Shown in pieces: positions 1 through 7,674 of a stretch of 45,100 nucleotides of DNA (positions are counted from its first letter, which is position 1; every line of letters begins with the position of its first letter). Made by a program: the position numbers and the translations under genes. Source of the DNA: an uncultured Johnsonella sp. (lineage in GTDB: Bacteria; Bacillota; Clostridia; Lachnospirales; Lachnospiraceae); NCBI GenBank assembly GCA_937927235.1, contig CALBCM010000033.1, forward strand, positions 1 to 45,100, written 5' to 3'. The notes beneath the pieces were generated by a model, which worked only from the letters and a program-made list of their open reading frames with translations, was not told the DNA's origin and did no database searches.

Positions 1-63
1 CTGAACGTCGATATTTAGGACACCATACTACATGATACTTACAAGAATAGACTACATTGTGGT

Positions 64-93
64 TTGACTTATACTTCATACTTACATTATACT
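64..93 (+). promoter_or_regulatory. Possible sigma-A promoter
   Basis: TTGACT at 64-69 and TATACT at 88-93 are separated by 18 bases, which is close to a vegetative promoter. It would read rightwards into the inverted repeat and the cysteine desulfurase remnant. No intact gene follows, so its present role is unknown. Bases 1-145 otherwise hold no coding sequence I can recognise. Confidence 0.4.
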
Positions 94-131
94 ACTATGT
101 CATATCTATTGCAATGAAAATTAGATGACTT

Positions 132-200
132 TTAGCAAAATAACAGTCGCCTTATATCCCCATAGCTAAATCAAGGGGCTTTACGGCGACATTTTGGTAA
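132..200. repeat. Imperfect inverted repeat at the break point of the nifS remnant
   Basis: GTCGCC at 146-151 pairs with GGCGAC at 185-190, and CCCC near 157-160 pairs with GGGG near 174-177. CAAAAT outside the left arm matches ATTTTG outside the right arm. Recognisable desulfurase coding begins immediately after the right arm. It may be the end of an inserted or excised element. I cannot assign it to a family. Confidence 0.4.
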
Positions 201-778
201 GAGAGCTTGGTATAGATATGCTCAGTGCAAGCTCACATAAATTCTGAGGCCCAAAGGGAGCCGGCTTTCTTTACATTAAAAATAATCTTAAGCTGAAGTC
301 CTTTATGCATGGATGAGCTCAGAAAAGAAACAGGCGGGCAGGCACCGAAAACATCCCTGCCATCATCGGCATGGCGGAAGCCGCTCATATATCATTTAAA
401 AGGCTCGAAGTAAATACAAGGTATCTGAGAGAGCTTCGTGATTATATTATACAAAAGCTTTCGGCTTTAGGGAAGTTCATAAAAATAAATGGAAGCCTGA
501 CAGACAGACTTCTAAATATTAATTTCAGCTTGGGTAGCTTTAATTCCAAAGAATTTGACTCGGAATCCCTGATAATCATGCTTGACAATGCAGGCATCTG
601 CGTTTCAGGAGGCTCCGCCTGTGCCACAGGCTCTCTTGATGCTTCACATGTTCTCCCTGCCATGGGGCTTTCAGATAAAATGGCAGGAAGTGCATTAAGA
701 ATTACCTTATCTCCTGACAACACTTATCAGGAAGCCAATATTTTTATGCGAGAGCTCAGCAATATAATAAAAGCCTGA
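191..778 (+). pseudogene. Cysteine desulfurase (NifS/IscS family) remnant with two in-frame TGA codons
   Basis: One reading frame runs from 191 to the stop at 776-778 and encodes the C-terminal half of a PLP-dependent cysteine desulfurase. Visible family motifs are ELGIDMLSASSHKF with the PLP-lysine region, RRAGTEN, and the active-site cysteine loop SGGSACATGS. The frame is interrupted by TGA at 245-247 (after HKF) and TGA at 314-316 (second glycine position of the HGGxQ motif). The N-terminal half is missing and an inverted repeat sits at the 5' break. The ATG at 371 opens the last 135 codons but has no ribosome binding site and lies inside the fold. It converges on trkH. The best reading is a decayed gene; a recoded TGA is unlikely here. 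Confidence 0.75.
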
Positions 779-787
779 TTATGATGC

Positions 788-2251
788 CTATTTGCCGCTT
801 ATTTTCTTTTTATGCTTAAAGACCCATATACTTGGGGATAGCAATAAGAGCAGAGGAAAAAGCTCCAATCTTCCGGCAAGCATATCAAATATGAGCACAA
901 GCTTACTTACCGGAGTAAACACGCTAAAATTACTGGTAGGTCCCACTAAAGCAAGTCCGGGACCGATATTATTGAAAGTGGCAGCTATCCCGGTAAAATT
1001 TGTTACCATATCAAGATTATCAAAAGCAAGTATAAACATACTTACTCCAAAGATAAGCACATAGGTTATAAGATAGGCTGCCACAGTTTTTACCGTATCC
1101 TCATCTACTATGTCCTTATCCATTCTGATAAATTTTATGCTCCTTGGATAGATTATTTTAGCCATCTCGGCACCGACCATCTTAAACAGCATAAGTATCC
1201 TTGATACCTTTATGCCTCCGCCCGTACTGCCAGCACAGGCACCTATAAACATCAGCATCACCAGTATAGTTTTTGAAAGCTGAGGCCAGGCATCAAAATC
1301 AGTAGTTGAATAGCCGGTAGTAGTAATAATTGAGCCTACCTGAAAGGCTGAATAGTGAAATGACATCAGAAAATCACTGTAACAGCCCGATACATTTACC
1401 GCAATTATAATGGTACTTATCAGTATTATTATAAAATACCATCTTACCTCCTCCATTTTAAAGGCATATTTTTTGTGCTTTCCAAGCAGGAGATAATAAG
1501 CATTGAAATTGACTCCGAATAAAATCATAAATACAGTTATTGTAATTTGTATCGGTATACTGTAGCCTGCTATACTGTTGTTTTTTATACCGAAGCCACC
1601 GGTTCCGGCAGTGCCGAAGGTGATTGTCAGTGCATCAAAAAACGGCATGCTCAGTATCAGTAATATTACAAACTGGAGCACAGTCATTGCAAAATAAATT
1701 ATATAAAGAATTTTGGCAGTTTCTCTTATCTTGGGCAGCAGCTTTCCTACAGTAGGTCCCGGACTTTCCGCTCTCATAAGATGCATGCTGTAGCCCCCTG
1801 CCATAGGAAGCACTGCAAGTATAAATACAAATACTCCCATACCCCCTATCCAGTGTGTAAAGCTTCTCCACATCATACTGCATTTGCTAAGTGCTTCAAC
1901 ATCCTTAAGTATGCTTGCTCCCGTTGTAGTAAAGCCTGAAGTGGCTTCAAAAAATGCATCTATAAATTTTGGTATATCCCCGTTAATCACAAAGGGAACA
2001 GCCCCTACCATACTCATTATAATCCAGCTCAGAGCTACGCAGGTAAAGCCCTCTCTGGCAAAGTAAAGCTGGTTTTCCGGTTTTTTTCTTGTAAGAAAAG
2101 AGCCGGCTGTCCAAGATAAAAGTCCTACTATAAAAAATGCAAAGCCCGCATTTTCCTGGTAAATCAGTGCGGTAATACAGGGAAGCAGCATAAACATCCC
2201 CTCATACTTAAGCACCATTCCCAGTATATAAATAATCATCGGAAAATTCAT
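788..2251 (-). CDS. trkH: Potassium uptake protein TrkH, membrane subunit
   Basis: This is the ion-conducting membrane subunit of a Trk/Ktr potassium transporter, 487 residues. About ten hydrophobic segments are visible. Four pore-loop filter segments can be picked out: TSGFTTTGAS near residue 105-114, GTAGTGGFG near 215-222, TTTGYSTT near 310, and FNNIGPGL near 435. Each has the glycine expected of the K+ selectivity filter. It follows trkA by 14 bases in the same direction, so the two form an operon encoding channel and nucleotide-gated regulator. The start has an AGGGG ribosome site upstream. The length is normal for TrkH. No clear terminator is visible before the converging nifS remnant. 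Confidence 0.95.
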   Translation of the reverse strand: MNFPMIIYILGMVLKYEGMFMLLPCITALIYQENAGFAFFIVGLLSWTAGSFLTRKKPENQLYFAREGFTCVALSWIIMSMVGAVPFVINGDIPKFIDAFFEATSGFTTTGASILKDVEALSKCSMMWRSFTHWIGGMGVFVFILAVLPMAGGYSMHLMRAESPGPTVGKLLPKIRETAKILYIIYFAMTVLQFVILLILSMPFFDALTITFGTAGTGGFGIKNNSIAGYSIPIQITITVFMILFGVNFNAYYLLLGKHKKYAFKMEEVRWYFIIILISTIIIAVNVSGCYSDFLMSFHYSAFQVGSIITTTGYSTTDFDAWPQLSKTILVMLMFIGACAGSTGGGIKVSRILMLFKMVGAEMAKIIYPRSIKFIRMDKDIVDEDTVKTVAAYLITYVLIFGVSMFILAFDNLDMVTNFTGIAATFNNIGPGLALVGPTSNFSVFTPVSKLVLIFDMLAGRLELFPLLLLLSPSIWVFKHKKKISGK

Positions 2252-2265
2252 TTCGACCCCTTTTA

Positions 2266-3627
2266 CTATTTAAGTATATCCTTTATATCCTTAAAACCAC
2301 TTAAAAGCGTGGTGACTACTATAACATAATCCTTTTCCATAATTGTGGAGCTTCCGTTTGGAAAAATTATAGCACCGTTTCTTATTATACAGGATATAAG
2401 TACATTTTCTTTTGTACTGAGCTGCTCAAGAGGTATACCTATTACCGGAGAACCGGGCTGTATCCTGAATTCCAGAGCTTCAGCCTTTTGATTAAGAATC
2501 CTGTAGAGAGTTTCTACATTGCTTCCCATACCGTTCTGAAGTGCTCTGACATATCTTATTATATATTCAGCAGTAATAAACTTAGGGTAAATTATGCTTC
2601 CAAGGTCAAAATTTTCAACTATATCATCAAAGGATATCCTATTTATTTTTGTAATTATCTTTGCATCTGTCTTGCTCTTTGCAAAGAGTGAAAGAAAAAT
2701 ATTTGCTTCATCTATACCTGTTAAGGATACAAAAGCACTGCAATACTCTATTCCCTCCTCAAGCAATATTTCCTGATTGGTAGCATCTCCGCAGATTACG
2801 TTTACATTATCATCTAAGAGTGCAGCAAGCTCTCTCTGCCTTTGCTCGCTCTGCTCTATTATCGTTACCTTTACTCCCATGCTGTTGAGTTCTCTCGCCA
2901 GATAGTAGGCTATTCTCCCTCCGCCCACTATCATGGCATCCCTTACCTGATGAGTATCAAGCCCTATTTTTTTAAAAAAGCGTTTAGAATTTTCAGAAGG
3001 AGCGACTATACTTATAAGATCGTTTTCTTTAAGTACAAAGCTTCCGTTCGGTATAAATACCTTATTTCCTCTTTGAACTGTGCATATAAGCACCTTTTCC
3101 TTAATTTTTTTAGGTAAATCCGTCAAACAGAGATCGCTGAGAATTGAGTGCGGCACTATTTTAAATTCAAGAAGCTCCACCTTGCCCTTTGAAAAAGTAT
3201 CTATTTTAATCGCTGAGGGAAATTTAAGGATTCGAGCTATTTCCATAGCTGCCGCAAACTCAGGATTAATCACCATAGACAGCCCAAGCTCCTCCTTTAA
3301 AAATACTATCTCTGAATTATATACTGGGTTTCTTACTCTTGCTATCGTTTTACAATTTGCAGTTTTTTTTGCTATTATGCAGCAGAGCAGATTTAGTTCG
3401 TCTGAATCGGTCACTGCAATCAGCATATCCGCCTCTTCTATATCGGCATCAAGCTGCACCTCACGGCTTGCGCCATTTCCCACCTTTCCCTTAACATCAT
3501 AAGTGCTTACCATTCTGTCAACAAGGTCGGAGCGCAAATCTATCACGGATAAATCATGCCCCTCCAAGACAAGCTGCTCAATTATAGTCTTTCCTACCTT
3601 TCCGCAGCCCACTATTATAATCTTCAT
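2266..3627 (-). CDS. trkA: Trk system potassium uptake regulator TrkA
   Basis: This is the cytoplasmic regulatory subunit of 453 residues, gating TrkH in response to bound nucleotide. Two tandem RCK halves are visible. The first Rossmann start is IIIVGCGKVGKT at residues 3-14; the second is MIVGGGRIAYYLA near residue 232. Each is followed by an RCK-C segment (around FKIVPHSIL and FRIQPGSPVIGIPL). The tandem arrangement matches TrkA of Trk systems, not single-RCK KtrA. It is followed by trkH after 14 bases. The start is preceded by a GAAAGG-type ribosome site. Confidence 0.95.
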   Translation of the reverse strand: MKIIIVGCGKVGKTIIEQLVLEGHDLSVIDLRSDLVDRMVSTYDVKGKVGNGASREVQLDADIEEADMLIAVTDSDELNLLCCIIAKKTANCKTIARVRNPVYNSEIVFLKEELGLSMVINPEFAAAMEIARILKFPSAIKIDTFSKGKVELLEFKIVPHSILSDLCLTDLPKKIKEKVLICTVQRGNKVFIPNGSFVLKENDLISIVAPSENSKRFFKKIGLDTHQVRDAMIVGGGRIAYYLARELNSMGVKVTIIEQSEQRQRELAALLDDNVNVICGDATNQEILLEEGIEYCSAFVSLTGIDEANIFLSLFAKSKTDAKIITKINRISFDDIVENFDLGSIIYPKFITAEYIIRYVRALQNGMGSNVETLYRILNQKAEALEFRIQPGSPVIGIPLEQLSTKENVLISCIIRNGAIIFPNGSSTIMEKDYVIVVTTLLSGFKDIKDILK

Positions 3628-3700
3628 ATATTCTGCCTTTCATTTTTGCCGCTTCTGTACAGAAAAATCTACTATCTCCGCCAGCGAGCCGTGTCTTTGC

Positions 3701-4624
3701 CTAGAGTGCCTCCATTTCCTTAAGCTCATAAGGAGTATTTTGATAAACATAGAAATTAAGCCAGTTTGCATAAAGTGTATTTGAAAAATTTCTCCATGAA
3801 AGTACAGGCTTCTCAAAAGGATTGTCATTGTCGTAATAATTAACCGGAAGTTTCGGATTTAAGCCTTTATTTACATCTCTATGATATTCATTATTTAAAG
3901 TCATTCTGTCATACTCCGGATGCCCCTGCACAAAAATTTGTCTTCCTGACAAATCCATTAAAAGCAGCAGCCCGCAGTCATCTCCATGAGCCAGTATTTT
4001 CAAATTGGGATGCTTTTCCACGTCCTCCTTTCTTATTTCCGTATTTCTGGAATGAGGGCAGTATACATAGTCGTCCATACTCCTTATAAGAGGAGTTTTT
4101 CTATTTTCAGTTCTATGCCTATACACTCCTGAAAGCTTCTCCTTCATAGGATGCTTCTGTATCTCATAGTGATAGTAAAGCCCCGCCTGTGCAGCCCAGC
4201 ATATATGCAGGGTTGAAGTGACTCTTTTTTTGCTCCATTCCATTATGTCGCATAATTCCTCCCAGTAGGCCACTTCTTCAAATTCCATGTGCTCCACCGG
4301 AGCCCCTGTAATTATCATGCCGTCATAGGCTTTATCTCTGATATTGTCAAAATAGTTATAAAATTTATTCAGGTGACTCTGACTTGTATTCTTGCTCTTA
4401 TGAGATTTTATCATTAAAAATGAGCAGTCAACCTGAATGGGGGTATTTGACAATGCTCTTAAAAGCTGCGTTTCAGTATCTTCTTTTAAAGGCATCAGAT
4501 TTAATATAAGTATCTGCAAGGGTCTTATGTCCTGAGTATCCGCCCTGGTTTCGTCCATTACGAATATATTTTCTGACTCAAGCACAGCCTTTGCAGGCAA
4601 TCCATTTTGTATTTTTATGGGCAA
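3701..4624 (-). CDS. metA: Homoserine O-acyltransferase MetA, predicted acetyl-CoA type
   Basis: MetA activates homoserine for methionine synthesis in the cytoplasm. The protein has 307 residues, the family's usual length. The catalytic cysteine is C142 in HICWAAQ; H235 and E237 are in QGHPEYD. Residue 111, in TGAPVEHMEF, is glutamate. In characterised MetA proteins Glu111 goes with acetyl-CoA and Gly111 with succinyl-CoA, so homoserine O-acetyltransferase is the likelier activity despite the older name. The start is a TTG at 4624, preceded by AGGAGGG seven bases away, and the product begins PIKIQNGLPA as homologues do. It lies 64 bases downstream of ligA's end position on the other side and 73 bases before trkA. 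Confidence 0.93.
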   Translation of the reverse strand: MPIKIQNGLPAKAVLESENIFVMDETRADTQDIRPLQILILNLMPLKEDTETQLLRALSNTPIQVDCSFLMIKSHKSKNTSQSHLNKFYNYFDNIRDKAYDGMIITGAPVEHMEFEEVAYWEELCDIMEWSKKRVTSTLHICWAAQAGLYYHYEIQKHPMKEKLSGVYRHRTENRKTPLIRSMDDYVYCPHSRNTEIRKEDVEKHPNLKILAHGDDCGLLLLMDLSGRQIFVQGHPEYDRMTLNNEYHRDVNKGLNPKLPVNYYDNDNPFEKPVLSWRNFSNTLYANWLNFYVYQNTPYELKEMEAL

Positions 4625-4688
4625 TTATTTTCCCTCCTGAATTAAAAATCTTATTGTAAGCAGCAATTATAATAAGTAAAACTGATAT

Positions 4689-6692
4689 TTACAAGCCGTT
4701 TTGCCGCTCACTAATTAAATTTAAAAAATCATCTTCAGTAATAATGCTGACACCAAGCTCTTTAGCCTTTTTATTCTTTGCAGAGTTTGAAGCATTGTCA
4801 TTATTTATAAGATAATCTGTATTTGCACTTACTGAGGAGCTTACCTTACCTCCTTTGTCTTCTATAAGCTCCTGGAGCTTCTTGCGGTTTTCAAATTTTT
4901 CAGTTTTGCCTGTAATTACAAAGGTTTTTCCTACTATATTTGAATTTTGCGTCAAAGCCGGCTTTTCTTTTTTTATCTCAAGATATTCTAAAAGTCTATT
5001 GAGCCTTTCAAGATTTCCGCTGTCTGAAAAATATTCTTCTATTGAAGCAGCAAGCACTTCTCCTATCCCGTCAATCTCAGTCAGCTCCTCTTTTTTTGCA
5101 CTTATAAGTCTCTCAAGGTTAAAATTAAAATGCCTGCCGAGCAGCTTTGCGTTTGAAAGCCCTATGCCTGTGATTCCAAGTGAATACAAAAGTCTGGGCA
5201 TAGTAGTATGCCTTGCTTTTTCTATGGAGGCTTCAAGCTTATTATAAGATTTTTCGCCAAAGCCCTCCATTTTCACTATAGCTTCTTTATGCCTTGAAAG
5301 CTTAAATATATCGGAAGCTTCCCGTATAAAGCCCAGAGCTATAAATTTTTCCAGAGTTTTTTCTGAAAGACCGTCTATATTTAAAGCCTCTCTGCCTGCA
5401 AGCAGGGCAAAGCCCTTAATATGTCTTATAGGGCAACCTTTGTTAGTGCAGTGCAGGGTTTTAACCTCTGCCTCCTGCTTGATTATCAGCTTGCCGCCGC
5501 AGACAGGACAGCTTTCGGGTATCTCAATATTTCCTGAGCCTGTAAGGTTTTCAGCGATTTGAGGTATAATCATATTTGCTTTATAAACACTTATTATATC
5601 TCCTCTGCCAAGCTTAAGACCTTCTACCAGACTTAAATTATGCACACTGGCACGGCTTACGGTTGTGCCCTCCAGCTCTACCGGCTCAAAAAGTGCTATA
5701 GGATTTATAAGCCCTGTTCTTGAAGGACTCCATTCTATCCCTAATAGCTTTGTTTGCTTTACCTCATCCGACCATTTAAAGGCTATGGAATTTTTAGGAA
5801 ATTTTGAGGTGGCTCCAAGGCTCCTGCCATATTCTATATCATCATATATAAGCACCAGCCCGTCTGAGGGCAAATCGTTTTTTTCTATTTTCTTTTCAAA
5901 GGTCTGAATATCTGCTCCAATTTTTCGGGCATCTGTAATTATATATTCAACTGTATCAAAGCCTATGGATTTAAGCCATTCCATCTGATTTTTTACTGAA
6001 TTGCCAAAGTCCTTCCCCTGAGCAGCTATAAGAGCAAAGGCATAAAAATGCACACACCTTTTCGCAGTTATTTCAGGATTGAGCTGTCTTACCGAACCTG
6101 AACACAGGTTCCTGGGATTCTTATATTTAGCATCAATATCGGGGATTTCTTCATTTATTTTTTCAAAATCGGAATAGCTTATCACTGCCTCTCCTCTTAA
6201 TGCCAGTTCCTCCTTAAAGTCAATTTTAATCGGTATGTTTTTAAAGGTCTTCACATTTTCAGTTATGACCTCTCCTCTGATGCCGTCCCCTCTGGTAACG
6301 GCGGTTTTAAGCTCTCCGTTCAAGTAATTAAGCACTATGGTAAGTCCGTCCAGCTTCCATGAAAGCAGTGCCTCCTTATCCTTAAGCCATTCTCTTAAAT
6401 CCTCTTCACTCTTGGTTTTATCAAGCGAGAGCATAGGAGTATCATGCTCCTTTTTAGGCAGCGACTCCGAAACCTCATAACCCACCTTATAGGTGGGCGA
6501 GCCTGAAAGCACGGTATTCGACCTGCTTTCAAGACCGAGTAATTCATCATACAGCCTATCATATTCAAAATTGCTGATTATCTCTTTGTTTTCTTTATAA
6601 TAGGCTTCAGAAGCCCTATTTAACAGGGCTATCAGCTCTCTCATTCTGTTTAAAATGCTGCTGCTGTCTTCATCAGTTTTATCTATACCCAT
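4689..6692 (-). CDS. ligA: NAD-dependent DNA ligase LigA
   Basis: LigA seals DNA nicks using NAD+ in replication and repair. The protein has 667 residues, the normal length. Domains in order are an N-terminal Ia/adenylation region, an adenylation motif WKLDG with the reactive lysine K113, an OB fold, a Cys4 zinc finger (CPVCGG...CTNKGCP, near residue 400), helix-hairpin-helix repeats, and a C-terminal BRCT domain (GKTFVITGKTEKFENRKKL). The adenylation motif has Ser-Trp before the lysine where most LigA proteins have an acidic residue two positions before it (E-x-K-x-DG). The lysine, aspartate and glycine are kept. It is 27 bases downstream of the pseudouridine synthase gene and probably co-transcribed. 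Confidence 0.95.
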   Translation of the reverse strand: MGIDKTDEDSSSILNRMRELIALLNRASEAYYKENKEIISNFEYDRLYDELLGLESRSNTVLSGSPTYKVGYEVSESLPKKEHDTPMLSLDKTKSEEDLREWLKDKEALLSWKLDGLTIVLNYLNGELKTAVTRGDGIRGEVITENVKTFKNIPIKIDFKEELALRGEAVISYSDFEKINEEIPDIDAKYKNPRNLCSGSVRQLNPEITAKRCVHFYAFALIAAQGKDFGNSVKNQMEWLKSIGFDTVEYIITDARKIGADIQTFEKKIEKNDLPSDGLVLIYDDIEYGRSLGATSKFPKNSIAFKWSDEVKQTKLLGIEWSPSRTGLINPIALFEPVELEGTTVSRASVHNLSLVEGLKLGRGDIISVYKANMIIPQIAENLTGSGNIEIPESCPVCGGKLIIKQEAEVKTLHCTNKGCPIRHIKGFALLAGREALNIDGLSEKTLEKFIALGFIREASDIFKLSRHKEAIVKMEGFGEKSYNKLEASIEKARHTTMPRLLYSLGITGIGLSNAKLLGRHFNFNLERLISAKKEELTEIDGIGEVLAASIEEYFSDSGNLERLNRLLEYLEIKKEKPALTQNSNIVGKTFVITGKTEKFENRKKLQELIEDKGGKVSSSVSANTDYLINNDNASNSAKNKKAKELGVSIITEDDFLNLISERQNGL

Positions 6693-6719
6693 ACGGTAAA
6701 GTCCCTCTCCGGCAATTAA

Positions 6720-7445
6720 TTAAGTATTAGGCTGTTTAAGCCTTTCATTCAGCTGAGCTGTTTCTTCAGAGCTAAGCTCTCTCCACTGCCCCGCCTTCAA
6801 TGCTCCCAACTTTATATTCATAATTCTTGTCCTTTTCAGGCTCGTCACCTTATAGCCAAGCTCTGCACACATTCTCCGAATCTGCCGGTTAAGCCCTTGG
6901 GTCAGAATGATTATAAAGCTGTTTTTTCCTTTCTTTTTAACGGTGCAGCTTCTGGTCTTAACCTTTAATTCGCTTAAATACACTCCGTCGCTCATTTTTC
7001 TTATAAAAGTATCGTCTATCTCCTTGTCTACTTCAACTAGGTATTCCTTATCATGGAAATTGGAGGCTCTCATAATTTTATCCGCAAGCTCTCCCTGATT
7101 AGTCATAAGTATAAGACCTACAGAATCTTTGTCAAGCCTTCCCACAGGGTAAATTCTTAAAGGATAATTGACAAAATCCACTATATTAACCGCACGGTCT
7201 TTATCTGAAGTAGTGCAGACTATTCCTTTAGGTTTATTAAGCGCAAGCACTACCCCCTGCGGCATGGCATCGCTGCCGTAGCTCCCTAAAAAACTGCCGT
7301 CAAGATATATTTTCTCTCCGGCTTTAATTATATCTCCCGGCACAGCAGTTTTTATTCCGATTTTTACTCTGCCGCTTTTAACGAGTCTGTCAGCTTCTCT
7401 CCTGGAGCATAAGCCCATATTTGCTAAATATTTATTAATTCGCAT
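6720..7445 (-). CDS. rRNA pseudouridine synthase, RsuA/RluF family
   Basis: This enzyme converts a uridine in ribosomal RNA to pseudouridine. It has an N-terminal S4 RNA-binding domain (RINKYLANMGLCSRREAD) and a synthase domain with the catalytic aspartate D105 in GRLDKDSVGL. The C-terminal motif RQIRRMCAELGYKV is typical of the family. The tail (LKRTRIMNIKLG) looks most like RluF, which acts on 23S rRNA, but RluB or RsuA cannot be excluded by eye. I place the start at the ATG at 7445, with GGAAG upstream; a TTG lies directly before it. A terminator hairpin at 7565-7603 separates it from the fructose operon. Confidence 0.88.
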   Translation of the reverse strand: MRINKYLANMGLCSRREADRLVKSGRVKIGIKTAVPGDIIKAGEKIYLDGSFLGSYGSDAMPQGVVLALNKPKGIVCTTSDKDRAVNIVDFVNYPLRIYPVGRLDKDSVGLILMTNQGELADKIMRASNFHDKEYLVEVDKEIDDTFIRKMSDGVYLSELKVKTRSCTVKKKGKNSFIIILTQGLNRQIRRMCAELGYKVTSLKRTRIMNIKLGALKAGQWRELSSEETAQLNERLKQPNT

Positions 7446-7564
7446 CAATTTCTTCCATATAATATATAATACAGTTATATTTCTTAATATAATACAACAG
7501 GAGAAGCAAAAAATGCTTCCCCATTTAATATTATATCAGTGACTGTCAAGTATAAATTTCAATA

Positions 7565-7603
7565 AAAATCGCCAAACCCGGTAAGTATCGGATTCGGCGA
7601 TTT
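7565..7603 (-). terminator. Rho-independent terminator after fruA
   Basis: On the minus strand AAATCGCC pairs with GGCGATTT across a short loop and runs into TTTTTATT. It lies about 70 bases after the fruA stop and would close the fruK-fruA operon. Confidence 0.75.
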
Positions 7604-7674
7604 CTGGTTTATAGCTTGTTTCACATTTTTACAGTTTACTGTACAGCTCTTATTTATTGATGTAGAGCTTAGAA

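Noticed and set aside
371..778. A 135-residue gene starting at ATG 371
   Set aside because: It is the tail of a desulfurase whose frame continues upstream through two TGA codons; the ATG is an internal methionine without a ribosome site.
191..778. TGA recoded as glycine, as in some candidate phyla
   Set aside because: All other genes in the window are ordinary Firmicutes genes with no internal TGA, so two mutations in a dead gene are far simpler.
4625..4688. SAM riboswitch or T-box ahead of metA
   Set aside because: Only 64 bases separate ligA's stop end from the metA start and no suitable fold is visible.
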